Source: Clostridiales bacterium
Lineage (GTDB): Bacteria; Bacillota; Clostridia; Christensenellales; Aristaeellaceae
Direction: 5' to 3'
NCBI GenBank assembly: GCA_015056125.1
Contig: SVGW01000001.1
Coordinates: 62,001-126,000, forward strand
DNA: 64,000 nt
In this document: positions 48,694-57,520 of the stretch, one piece after another
Numbering within the stretch: position 1 is the stretch's first letter
Layout: every line of letters starts with the position of its first letter
Notes under the pieces: model-generated
The model's input: the letters and a program-made list of their open reading frames with translations, nothing else
What the model was told of the DNA's origin: nothing
Database searches by the model: none
Translations under genes and position numbers: made by a program

Positions 48694-49452
48694 TTGGGTA
48701 AAATTATTTGTATCGCCAATCAGAAGGGCGGCGTGGGCAAAACCACCACGGCGGTGAATTTGGCTGCCTGCCTGGCAGAGGAAGGCAAGCGCACGCTGCT
48801 TGTGGATATGGATCCCCAGGGCAATGCCAGCAGCGGTATCGGGGTGCGGGCCGGAAAAAAAACGGTATACGAAGCATTGCTTGGGGAATGCACCCTGGAA
48901 AGCACCTTTGAAAAGCCCAAGCAGCCGAATTTAACCGTGTCCCCCTCGGATATTCGCTTGGCCGGGGCGGAATTGGAATTGGCCAATCTGGAGCGCAGGG
49001 AATACCGGATGCGGGCGGCGCTGGAAAGTGTGCGGGGGCATTTTGATTATTTGATCATCGATTGCCCTCCCTCTCTGGGTTTGCTCACCATCAATGCCCT
49101 CACTGCCGCTCAGAGCATCCTCATTCCCATCCAGTGCGAATATTATGCCCTGGAAGGGGTGAGCGCGCTGATGAATACGGTGCAGCGGGTGAAAAAGGGA
49201 TTGAACCCCGCCCTGGAAATTGAGGGCGTGCTGCTTACCATGCTGGATGGCCGCACGAATCTGGGATTGCAGGTGGTGGCGGAAGTAAAGAAGCATTTTA
49301 AGAGCAAGGTGTTTCAGACGGCTGTGCCAAGGAATGTGCGCTTGGGAGAAGCACCCAGCCATGGCCTGCCCATCCATCGCTATGATCCCCGGAGCACCGG
49401 GGCGGAAGCCTATCGCTCCCTGGCAAAAGAAGTGATCAAAAAGAATAAGTAA
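48694..49452 (+). CDS. ParA/Soj chromosome-partitioning ATPase
   Basis: IANQKGGVGKTTTAVNLAACLAEEGKRTLLVDMDPQGNASSGIGV. Confidence 0.95.
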   Translation: MGKIICIANQKGGVGKTTTAVNLAACLAEEGKRTLLVDMDPQGNASSGIGVRAGKKTVYEALLGECTLESTFEKPKQPNLTVSPSDIRLAGAELELANLERREYRMRAALESVRGHFDYLIIDCPPSLGLLTINALTAAQSILIPIQCEYYALEGVSALMNTVQRVKKGLNPALEIEGVLLTMLDGRTNLGLQVVAEVKKHFKSKVFQTAVPRNVRLGEAPSHGLPIHRYDPRSTGAEAYRSLAKEVIKKNK

Positions 49453-49491
49453 GCATTGGCTGTTTCATGGATTTTTATGAGGTGAAAGATT

Positions 49492-50340
49492 TTGAAAAAA
49501 ACCGGCCTGGGCCGGGGCCTGGACGCCCTGCTGCCCGAAACCAACGACCTTGAAAATACAGTGAGCATGATTTCCATCACGGAACTGGATCGCAACCCCG
49601 ATCAGCCCAGGCGGGATTTTGACGAGGAATCCTTGCAGACCCTGGCTGATTCTATTCGGGAAGCGGGGGTGCTGCAGCCTTTGCTGGTGGTGGAAAAGGA
49701 GGGGCGCTACCGCATCGTGGCGGGCGAGCGCCGGTTCCGGGCCGCCCGGATTGCCGGGCTGGATGCCGTTCCCTGCATCATCCGGGATTTTTCTCCGGAA
49801 GAGCAGATGGAGGCTGCGCTGATTGAAAATATTCAGCGGGAGGATTTAAACGCCATTGAAGAAGCGGCAGCGGTGCGCCAGCTGATGGACGCCTGCGGTT
49901 ACACCCAGGAAAAGGTGGCCAAAAGGCTGGGCAAATCCCGGCCCGCAGTGGCCAATCTCCTGAGGCTTCTTACCCTGCCCAAGGACGTGCAGGATGCCGT
50001 GATTGCCGGGAAGCTTTCCGCCGGCCATGCCCGGGTGCTGGCGGGCCTGGAAAATGAAGAAATGCAGATTGCCCTGGCGGAAAAGGCCATCCGGGAAGCC
50101 TTGAGCGTGCGCGCATTGGAAAAACTGGCGGTGAAGCCCGAGCAGCCGGTGAAGGAAAAGCCCCAGCCCCGGCCCCTGCCGTTGGAACTGCAAGATATGG
50201 AAAACAGAATGCGGGAAACCATGGGCGTGCGCGCCCAGATCAAGGGCAACCGCAAGCACGGGAAGATCATCCTGCAATATTATAATGAGGATGAACTGGA
50301 GCAGATCTATCAGTGCCTGGAAAGGCTGGAAGGAAGATAA
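49492..50340 (+). CDS. ParB/Spo0J partition protein
   Basis: GLGRGLDALLPE; GRYRIVAGERRFRAARIAGL; ENIQREDLNAIEEA; HTH GYTQEKVAKRLGKSRPAVANLLRLL; TTG start. Confidence 0.95.
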   Translation: MKKTGLGRGLDALLPETNDLENTVSMISITELDRNPDQPRRDFDEESLQTLADSIREAGVLQPLLVVEKEGRYRIVAGERRFRAARIAGLDAVPCIIRDFSPEEQMEAALIENIQREDLNAIEEAAAVRQLMDACGYTQEKVAKRLGKSRPAVANLLRLLTLPKDVQDAVIAGKLSAGHARVLAGLENEEMQIALAEKAIREALSVRALEKLAVKPEQPVKEKPQPRPLPLELQDMENRMRETMGVRAQIKGNRKHGKIILQYYNEDELEQIYQCLERLEGR

Positions 50341-50522
50341 GCAAGAGGGAACCGGGGGGGGTGCCGCCCCTCCACCCCGCCAGGGACGGTCGTCCCTGGA
50401 CCCGGTCTCGGACATACTTGCTCTGATTTGCAAGCAACGTGCCGGTGATGCACCGGGAAACAAATATCGCCCACGAGCGCGGCGGCATTCTGCTGCCAGC
50501 CGGATGCTATTCATCCGGAGAA

Positions 50523-50680
50523 AACGAGAAAAAAACGCCGGTTGGAGAAAGCTTGCTTTCTCTCCCGGCGTTTTCTCGTTTTCATTGTGCCCGTGAAGCT
50601 GCTTGATTCGTTCCTTAAGCATCATGCGCAAAAACGCAGCATATATAGCATGCCGCTGTCGCATATCGGAGTCCAGAGGA
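50523..50680 (+). repeat. Family-D intergenic repeat, copy 2
   Basis: cgccggttggagaaagcttgctttctctcccggcgttttctcgttttcattgtgcccgtgaagctgctt. Confidence 0.75.
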
Positions 50681-50849
50681 GATATCCTCTGGCGCGGGGT
50701 ACAGGGGCCGAGGAGGCCCCTGCGTTCATCCTGCCGAAAAAAGAAGAGAGCGCATCGCGTTCGATGGGCTCTCCCAAGGCGTTTTAGCAGCACATGCGGG
50801 TTTTGCGATGCGCTCCCTGCCTCACTCTTATCTTGCCCGGGCCGGTGAA

Positions 50850-51250
50850 AAATATGCAAAAAACTTGATGGGATGCATCGAAGGGACGCAGCCCTTCGAC
50901 AAAAATCCGCAGCCGGCGGCATGCATGGCGGCGAGGGCCGTAGCCTGCCGCCGCCTGTGGCGGATGCAGGCAGGAGAAGGCCCAATGAGGCACAGAGCCT
51001 GTAAGCGGGACTTTACCCCGCTTACAGGCGACAATGCCGAATTGTGAGGTTCGGAAGTATTCCGCTTCCTATATCATTTTACGGCCGTAAAAATAGGCTT
51101 TCCATCCCTTTTCATAGGGCTGGAAAGTCATTTTTGCAGTAAATGCGATGGATCGAATGGAAGACTGCTTTAGCTGACTTCCATTCGCAGTTTGTCGAAA
51201 ATACTTTTTCGACAAACTGAAGCCACTTCGCTTGGTTGCGAAGTGGCTTC
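50850..51250 (+). repeat. Family-C structured repeat, copy 1 (multi-hairpin, ends in terminator-like hairpin 51219-51250)
   Basis: aaaaataggctttccatccc..; cgaatggaag/cttccattcg; tttgtcgaaaa/ttttcgacaaa; gaagccacttcgc/gcgaagtggcttc. Confidence 0.75.
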
Positions 51251-51360
51251 TTTGATCCCCTGCGCCTGCCGTCGATAGTGTCGGGAGGCGGAAATTAATT
51301 TAAGAACCGATAATGATTACATTTTAAAAGTGCCGCTTTAAATTGAGGAAATGATACGTA

Positions 51361-52533
51361 TCAACCATTACTTTGGATCCACTCGGCTGGAATAAATCCA
51401 TAGTATGTGGCTCCGTTATATTTTACCCGTATGTAAACCCAATCCGTGCCGAGCCGGGCAAGCATTTCCACCGCTGTCAATCCTTTGATTGTGACGATGG
51501 GCGACCGGGCACCCAAGGGATCATCCGTGAGCTGGTAACTTCCGTCTCTTCCTTCCAGCCAGGTTTGGCTTCCTGTAGAAAAATTCAGCGAAGAAACAAT
51601 TGTGCCTTTGGGAAGAGCCTCATCCCTGATCCAGCCGATACGGAATTTTCCTTCGCTGATGCCGTACTGAATCAGCAGCCAGCCATCATATTCGCCAAAC
51701 ACCTGAATCCAGTCATTGGTGCTGACAACGGCTTTCCCATTCCCGCTGCGTCCGAAATGCTTGCCGGGGCCCATATACACATCATATTTTTTTCCGACAG
51801 GAAAGGCGACGTTCTGTAAAGAGAGTGCAGTAGGGGGAAATCCGTGCGCTTCGCAAGCAATGATGGGAATGAAGTCATGCAGCGTCGGTAGTTCGTGAAG
51901 GGTGGCAGGCAGCTGATCGAAGTTCACAGAACGGATATCGGTATCAAGCGGGTATAGGGCATAGCCATCAAAGCCGCTTCCTAAATTAGAAAATACAAAT
52001 TCATCATGAATGATGTGAACAAAGAGCTGCGTCCTTTTTGAATATTCCATGAGATGATAGCTGCCGTCTCTCCATTGAAAAAAAGCGGTTTCTTCATAGG
52101 TTTCTGTACCGGTGGCAATCAAAAGCAGATTGAAGCCATCGGATACATAAGATGTATCATACTTTTCATGGCCTGTATTGATCTGATAGCTTTCCCCCTG
52201 GGAACGGGTGGTCAGGTATACAGGAAGATCTGTTTGCGGAACGGAATCCTTTACGTCAAGCCATTTTTTCCAGGCCTCATCCTGAGGCTGGAAGCAAAGC
52301 AGCCTGCGCTCGGTACTGGATTTGATCAGCACAAAAAAATGATCGCCTTCCGGGGTGCCGTAAACTTCTTGATGGCTTTCCACATTGTATTGTGGGTACT
52401 CTTCAAAGATTATTTTTTGCATCTGAGCAGGCAAATAATTATTTTTAGGGAGGATTTGCTCTGCATTAGCGACTGATACTCCTAAAATTAGGAGGCTTAC
52501 GAGCGTTAGGATCAAATGTTTCAATTGATTCAT
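51361..52533 (-). CDS. Secreted SH3-like domain protein
   Basis: Signal peptide MNQLKHLILTLVSLLILGVSVANA; KYDVYMGPGKHFGRSGNGKAVVSTNDWIQVFGEYDGWLLIQYG and second RLGTDWVYIRVKYNGATYYGFIPAEW. Confidence 0.7.
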   Translation of the reverse strand: MNQLKHLILTLVSLLILGVSVANAEQILPKNNYLPAQMQKIIFEEYPQYNVESHQEVYGTPEGDHFFVLIKSSTERRLLCFQPQDEAWKKWLDVKDSVPQTDLPVYLTTRSQGESYQINTGHEKYDTSYVSDGFNLLLIATGTETYEETAFFQWRDGSYHLMEYSKRTQLFVHIIHDEFVFSNLGSGFDGYALYPLDTDIRSVNFDQLPATLHELPTLHDFIPIIACEAHGFPPTALSLQNVAFPVGKKYDVYMGPGKHFGRSGNGKAVVSTNDWIQVFGEYDGWLLIQYGISEGKFRIGWIRDEALPKGTIVSSLNFSTGSQTWLEGRDGSYQLTDDPLGARSPIVTIKGLTAVEMLARLGTDWVYIRVKYNGATYYGFIPAEWIQSNG

Positions 52534-52630
52534 AATGCGTTCTTCTCCATAAACAACAATATATTTAATAATACAGATATGATTTTTATATGTCAAGAAA
52601 AAGGTGAGGCTATCCATAGAAGCCTCCCTG

Positions 52631-52846
52631 CAGACTGTCAAAAAAACGCCCCAAATGCATCGAAGAGCTACATTCCGCGAGATCAAAGGTCACTTTGCCT
52701 TCTTTATTAATGTGCGACTACAAAAATAGGCTTTTCAGCTCGGGCTGAAAAGCCATTTTTGCAGTAAATGGGATGGATCAAATGAAAAACAGCTTTTGCC
52801 GATTTTCATTTGCAGGATGGCAAAAATACTTTTTGGACATCCCGGG
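52631..52846 (+). repeat. Family-C structured repeat, copy 2
   Basis: cagactgtcaaaaaaacgcc...caaaaataggcttttcagctcgggctgaaaagccatttttgcagtaaatgggatggatcaaatg... Confidence 0.7.
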
Positions 52847-52875
52847 AGCAGATTTTTTCTGCTCCTTTGTATTTA

Positions 52876-53604
52876 TTATTCGCCCTGGGCCTTGAGGAAG
52901 TCAATGCAGATCTGAGCTTCGGTGGGGCCATCGGGAGTCTGGGTTTCGCTTTCCACGATCATGGGAAGGCCCATTTCCTTGGCCTTTTGCCACACAGCCT
53001 TTACGGGAGCGGTGCCCATGCCCAGCGGATATCCGTGGCCTTCAGCGTTTCCGTCCTTAATGTGGATGGCCACCAGCCGGTCGGCCAGCTTATCCATCAG
53101 AGCCACGGGATCCTGCTTGGCGTTGTAGGCCCAGTAGGTGTCCAATTCCAGCTTGATGCTGGTGCGGCTCAGCAATTCATCGTACACGATCTGGCCATCT
53201 TCATTGGGCAAAAATTCTCTGGAATGATTGTGGAAAGCCAGGGTGATGCCTTCCTTTTCCAGAATGGGCTGCACTTCATTGATCAGATTGATCAGGCCGT
53301 CCACCTTTTCCTTGGTGGAAATATCGTGGCCGGGGATAATGAGCAGATTGCAGCCCATGGCCTTGTGATCGGCGATGGTCTTTTCCAGCACATCGGGGGT
53401 GAGATAAGCGGCGCCGGTATGAGTGCCGCTCACTTTCAGCCCCAGTTCTTTGCACCAGGCGCCCACCTGCGGGGCAGGCACTTCGGGCACCACGATGGTT
53501 TCTACCAATTTGTAGCCCTGCTTGGCTACGGTATCCAAAGCGGCCTTGTAGTCGGCGCGGAGCAGATCGCGGATGCTGTAAAGCTGAATGCCATATTCCA
53601 TCAT
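52876..53604 (-). CDS. Sugar phosphate isomerase/epimerase (xylose isomerase-like TIM barrel)
   Basis: MEYGIQLYSIRDLLRADYKAALDTVAKQGYKLVET; LAFHNHSREF; KLELDTYWAYNAKQDPVALMDKLADRLVAIHIKDG. Confidence 0.88.
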   Translation of the reverse strand: MMEYGIQLYSIRDLLRADYKAALDTVAKQGYKLVETIVVPEVPAPQVGAWCKELGLKVSGTHTGAAYLTPDVLEKTIADHKAMGCNLLIIPGHDISTKEKVDGLINLINEVQPILEKEGITLAFHNHSREFLPNEDGQIVYDELLSRTSIKLELDTYWAYNAKQDPVALMDKLADRLVAIHIKDGNAEGHGYPLGMGTAPVKAVWQKAKEMGLPMIVESETQTPDGPTEAQICIDFLKAQGE

Positions 53605-53801
53605 AAAAATATTCCTCCCTGTTTTTTTAAAAATTATACCACATCTGCATGGCAGGTTACAACCCACTCAAAGTGACAAAAAAGGACGAATAAAAGAAAA
53701 AATGTGAACAAAGCTTGAAACTTTCAAGAATACTGGAAATATGAATAAAAATGTGTTATACTATATGAAAATTTATTATGAAATGACCGGGGGAATGAAA
53801 A

Positions 53802-54533
53802 ATGGCCAAGAAATATCAACAGAGAACCCACGTATCCGTGCGTAAAAAGAAGGAAGAGGAAAAAAAGCTGGCCCAGCGCCGCGCTTTTTATGCAAAGCAT
53901 CGCAAGCAGATTTTGATTGGCATCGCAGCGCTGGTGCTGGTGATTGTGCTGGGCAGCCTGGCATGGGATTATTTCTATGCGCCCAATGGCTCCATGCGGG
54001 TGTTCATGGGCAATCTGATTGGCGCGGAAGAAACCGATATCATCAAGGATCTGGGCACCTCTTCCAAGCCCAGATATTATAAACTGGGCGCTATGGAAAC
54101 CCCTGAAGGCTACGAGGAGGGAGATTACGGCCTCACCACTACCGCTGTATCCTTTGATCAGAAATTTTATTTCGTGGCTACGGATGAAGCCAAGACCATC
54201 AATAATGTATATATTGCCGGCGTGCCCAATAAAACCGGTGCACAAATGATGGAAGTGCTGGCTTCCAATGAAATGTATGCGATGCAGACTGAGGCCCGTA
54301 CGGCTGAAATTGCCGGCCATCCGGTAACCTATCTGTACGCTCAGAACATGCCCAATTCTGAGGATGAAACCATTTATTACTCTTCTCTGGTGATCTACGC
54401 GGATACGATTCAGAATTCCAGCGTGCTGATCAATTGTTCTTCTGCCCATGCTCCTCTGGATCAGGTGCCTACGGAAGAAGCGATGCTGGCTGAGGTGGAA
54501 GGCATCCTTTCCTGCCTGACCATCAATAAGTAA
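53802..54533 (+). CDS. Hypothetical single-TM protein with very basic N-terminal cytoplasmic segment
   Basis: MAKKYQQRTHVSVRKKKEEEKKLAQRRAFYAKHRKQ + TM ILIGIAALVLVIVLGSLAW. Confidence 0.7.
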   Translation: MAKKYQQRTHVSVRKKKEEEKKLAQRRAFYAKHRKQILIGIAALVLVIVLGSLAWDYFYAPNGSMRVFMGNLIGAEETDIIKDLGTSSKPRYYKLGAMETPEGYEEGDYGLTTTAVSFDQKFYFVATDEAKTINNVYIAGVPNKTGAQMMEVLASNEMYAMQTEARTAEIAGHPVTYLYAQNMPNSEDETIYYSSLVIYADTIQNSSVLINCSSAHAPLDQVPTEEAMLAEVEGILSCLTINK

Positions 54534-54572
54534 TTTTCGCAACCTCCAAAACGCCTGAATGATTCAGGCGTT

Positions 54573-54830
54573 TCAGTTTGTCGAAAAAGTATTTTCGACA
54601 AAATGCGAAAGGAAGTCAGCTAAAGCAGTCTTCCATTCGATCCATCACATTTACTGCAAAAATGGCTTTCCAGCCCTGTGAAAAGGGCTGGAAAGCCTAT
54701 TTTTGCGATCGTAAATTGATATAGGAAGCGGAATACTTCCGCTCCTCGCCGCCGCACATGTCGCCGGCTGCGGATTTCAGTCGAAGGGCAGCGGCCCTTC
54801 GACGCATCCCAGGGGTTTTTTGACAGTCTG
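54573..54830 (-). repeat. Family-C structured repeat, copy 3 (reverse orientation)
   Basis: tttgtcgaaaaagtattttcgacaaa...gcaaaaatggctttccagccctgtgaaaagggctggaaagcctatttttgc...tttttgacagtctg. Confidence 0.75.
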
Positions 54831-54865
54831 AAACGCCTGAATGATTCAGGCGTTTTTTGATTATG

Positions 54866-56251
54866 TTATTGTTCCGGTTCCAGCAGCACATTGGATTTGA
54901 GCAGAATTTCGCGGATTTCATTGACATCCACATCCTGGGGCAGAATCCCTTTCTTTACCGCCAGGGCAGCGCCCACGCCGGCGCCCTCGCCCATGGCCAT
55001 GCAAATGGGCATTACCCGGGCGGAACTCATGGCTACGGCGTCCATGCTGGCGCAGCGGCCGGCAAACATGAGCCCGTCAATTTCGCTGCTCACCGTGATG
55101 CCATAGGGCAGCCCGTAGGCGGGAATGCGCTTGATAATGGTGCCGCTGCCATCGCCCATGTGGATATCCACGATGTAGGAGCCGATGCCGATGGTGTCCG
55201 GGCCGATATCGCCATTGATTACGTTTTCTTCCGTTAGCTCCTTTATGCCCTTAAAGCGGCGGCTTTCCCGAATGCCCATGGTGGGGTAGATGGTGGAAAT
55301 ATAGCAATTTTCAAAGCCGGGCACATAGGCGCGCAGGGTATCCACAAATTTTTCAATCTGCAGATAGCCTTCGATTTCGGCATGGGTGAGGCTGAATACA
55401 TCGCTGCCATCGGTGCCCAAATGACGGGTGCAGTTCAGGTGCACTTCGTCTGGCAGCAGGCTTTGGATGTAGATCAGGTTATCCCGGTCGATGGGCAGCT
55501 TTCCTTCGGCTTTCAGCTGCATAAAGAGCTTGCGCAGCCCCACCAGCACGTGATGGGGATTTTTGCGGAAAAAATCGGCGTTGAATCCTTCGCCCACCTC
55601 CATGGTGGCGCATTGGGCCATCTGCTCAGGGTCGGAGGCAATGAAATCAATGGTTTTATCAGTATCCACGCCCCGCACGGTAAACATCAGCGTGGGCGGC
55701 TGCAATACGCCGGTATCCTTTTGCCCCTTTTCATAGCTGGCGCCGCAAAGATAGGCTAAATCGCCATCGCCGGTACCATCGATGAATACCTTGGCATTTA
55801 CTTCAATCAGCCAGCCCTTGCCCGCCAGTTCAACGGATTTGAGCGTGCGGCTGTCCACATTTACAGAGCGAAGCTCTGTATGCAAAAGCACCTGAATTCC
55901 CGCTTCCAGCACCTTGCGGAAGGCCACGATTTTAAATAATTCATGGTCATACAGGGTGACAGAATTATGAAGGGGACAAGCAAGATGGGAGGAGGCTGCG
56001 GGACCGTAGGGGGTTTGATAAGCCCTGAGATCATCGATAAATTCCTGGGCAATGCCCTTTACCACCGTGCGCCCATCCTTATCCAGAAAGCCTAGCAGGG
56101 GAAGGCCCAGGGTCATATTCCCACCCAGGTAGCCGTTTTTATCAACCAATAATACTTTGGCGCCATTGCGCGCAGCCGCCAAAGCAGCCGCCAGGCCGCC
56201 GGGACCGGCACCCAATACGACCACGTCATATTCCTGAATGGATCGTTTCAT
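54866..56251 (-). CDS. FAD-dependent oxidoreductase
   Basis: DVVVLGAGPGGLAAALAAARNGAKVLLVDKNGYLGG; FIDGTGDGDLAYLCGA; GLMFAGRCASMDAVAMSSARVM. Confidence 0.88.
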   Translation of the reverse strand: MKRSIQEYDVVVLGAGPGGLAAALAAARNGAKVLLVDKNGYLGGNMTLGLPLLGFLDKDGRTVVKGIAQEFIDDLRAYQTPYGPAASSHLACPLHNSVTLYDHELFKIVAFRKVLEAGIQVLLHTELRSVNVDSRTLKSVELAGKGWLIEVNAKVFIDGTGDGDLAYLCGASYEKGQKDTGVLQPPTLMFTVRGVDTDKTIDFIASDPEQMAQCATMEVGEGFNADFFRKNPHHVLVGLRKLFMQLKAEGKLPIDRDNLIYIQSLLPDEVHLNCTRHLGTDGSDVFSLTHAEIEGYLQIEKFVDTLRAYVPGFENCYISTIYPTMGIRESRRFKGIKELTEENVINGDIGPDTIGIGSYIVDIHMGDGSGTIIKRIPAYGLPYGITVSSEIDGLMFAGRCASMDAVAMSSARVMPICMAMGEGAGVGAALAVKKGILPQDVDVNEIREILLKSNVLLEPEQ

Positions 56252-56452
56252 GCTTAACGCCTCCTTATATGTAAAAAACGCTCAAAACGATTGTATTATA
56301 AGGCGGTTGTTTTGTCAATGGGATTGGGGCGGCAGGGTGCCTCCATCCATGCATTGAAGGAGGCATTGGCCAATCTCCACGTTTGCGCAAATGAAAGAGC
56401 TTGCCATCCATTCTTCATGGATAACAAGCTCATATAATGGACTATGATTTGA

Positions 56453-57295
56453 TTAGATCAGGGTGCGCAGGAAGTTGGCGGCGGTTTCGATATCCTTAGC
56501 AGGCTGGCCGCCCACTTCGCGCTCGATGGTGAGGAAGCCGTGGTAGCCGATATCGGTGAGCGCGGCCAGGTAGGGCTTCCACGGCACATTGCCTTCACCC
56601 AGGGGCAGCTCAATATAAGCGGCGTCGTGGATCAATTCTTCATCGGGCACCAGATGATACACCTTTTCAGGATCCTTGGCATAGATCTGGCGGCCATCCT
56701 TGGCATGGGTGTGCACGATATACTTGCGCAGGTTGTATACGGCCTGCACGGGATCATCGCCGGTCACCATCACCAGGTTGGCGGGGTCCAGGTTAACGGA
56801 TACGCCGGTGGAATGGAGAGAATCCAGGAATTTGCACAGCACGGCGCTGGTTTCGGGGCCGGTTTCCACGGCGAAATGGGCCTGCATTTGATCGGCATAT
56901 TCAGCCAGCTGGCCGCAGGCATCCTGCATAATGGCATAGCGGGGATGATTGGGATCGGTGGGAACCACGCCGATGTGGGTGGTTACGATATCGGTTTCCA
57001 GTTCCTTGGCCAGGTCCACAATGCGCTTGGATTTTTCAATCAGCTGGGGGTTGAGCTCGGGAATACCAAAGCCCTTGCCCAGATCGCCGCACAGAGCGGA
57101 GATCACCAGGCCGTGATCCTTCACCATCCGCAGAAATTCCTTGCGCTTTTCACCCACCAGCACCTCAGGGTCCAATTCGCCCCGGGTGGCATAGGCCTGA
57201 ATGCCATGGGCGCCTACGGCCACGGCGGCATCCAGCGCTTGGGGAATGGGCAACTTGAAGGATTCCAGCATAACGCCGATAGAGAAATTGCTCAT
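56453..57295 (-). CDS. Sugar phosphate isomerase/epimerase
   Basis: IGVMLESFKLPIPQALDAAVAVGAHGIQAY; VNLDPANLVMVTGDDPVQAVYNLRKYIVHTHAKDG. Confidence 0.88.
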   Translation of the reverse strand: MSNFSIGVMLESFKLPIPQALDAAVAVGAHGIQAYATRGELDPEVLVGEKRKEFLRMVKDHGLVISALCGDLGKGFGIPELNPQLIEKSKRIVDLAKELETDIVTTHIGVVPTDPNHPRYAIMQDACGQLAEYADQMQAHFAVETGPETSAVLCKFLDSLHSTGVSVNLDPANLVMVTGDDPVQAVYNLRKYIVHTHAKDGRQIYAKDPEKVYHLVPDEELIHDAAYIELPLGEGNVPWKPYLAALTDIGYHGFLTIEREVGGQPAKDIETAANFLRTLI

Positions 57296-57458
57296 GAGAA
57301 TAACCTCCTGAAAGTGAAATCAATTACTGTTTCCAGTATACCGAAATTTTGCGGATTATGCAAGGGGCGCTCACCATTTCCAGAGAAAAATTCCAGTTTC
57401 CATCAGAAATGTGCATATCCTGCTCTGGGTTCCCAAGAAACTCATCGCAATAATCTTC

Positions 57459-57487
57459 TTGCATGGAATTTGCATGCATGTTATAAT
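57459..57487 (+). promoter_or_regulatory. Promoter of mscL
   Basis: TTGCAT - 17 nt - TATAAT. Confidence 0.6.
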
Positions 57488-57520
57488 AAAAAAAATTGTA
57501 CACAAGGAAGGGATCTTTTT

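Noticed and set aside
48662-50360. parS site (TGTTTCACGTGAAACA) near parAB
   Set aside because: No match better than partial fragments such as ctgtttcatgg at ~49460
51191-51216. TTTGTCGAAAA..TTTTCGACAAA as paired Spo0A boxes
   Set aside because: Matches the heptamer, but it is the third stem of repeat family C; copy 2 keeps the stem without the TGTCGAA sequence, so structure, not Spo0A binding, explains it
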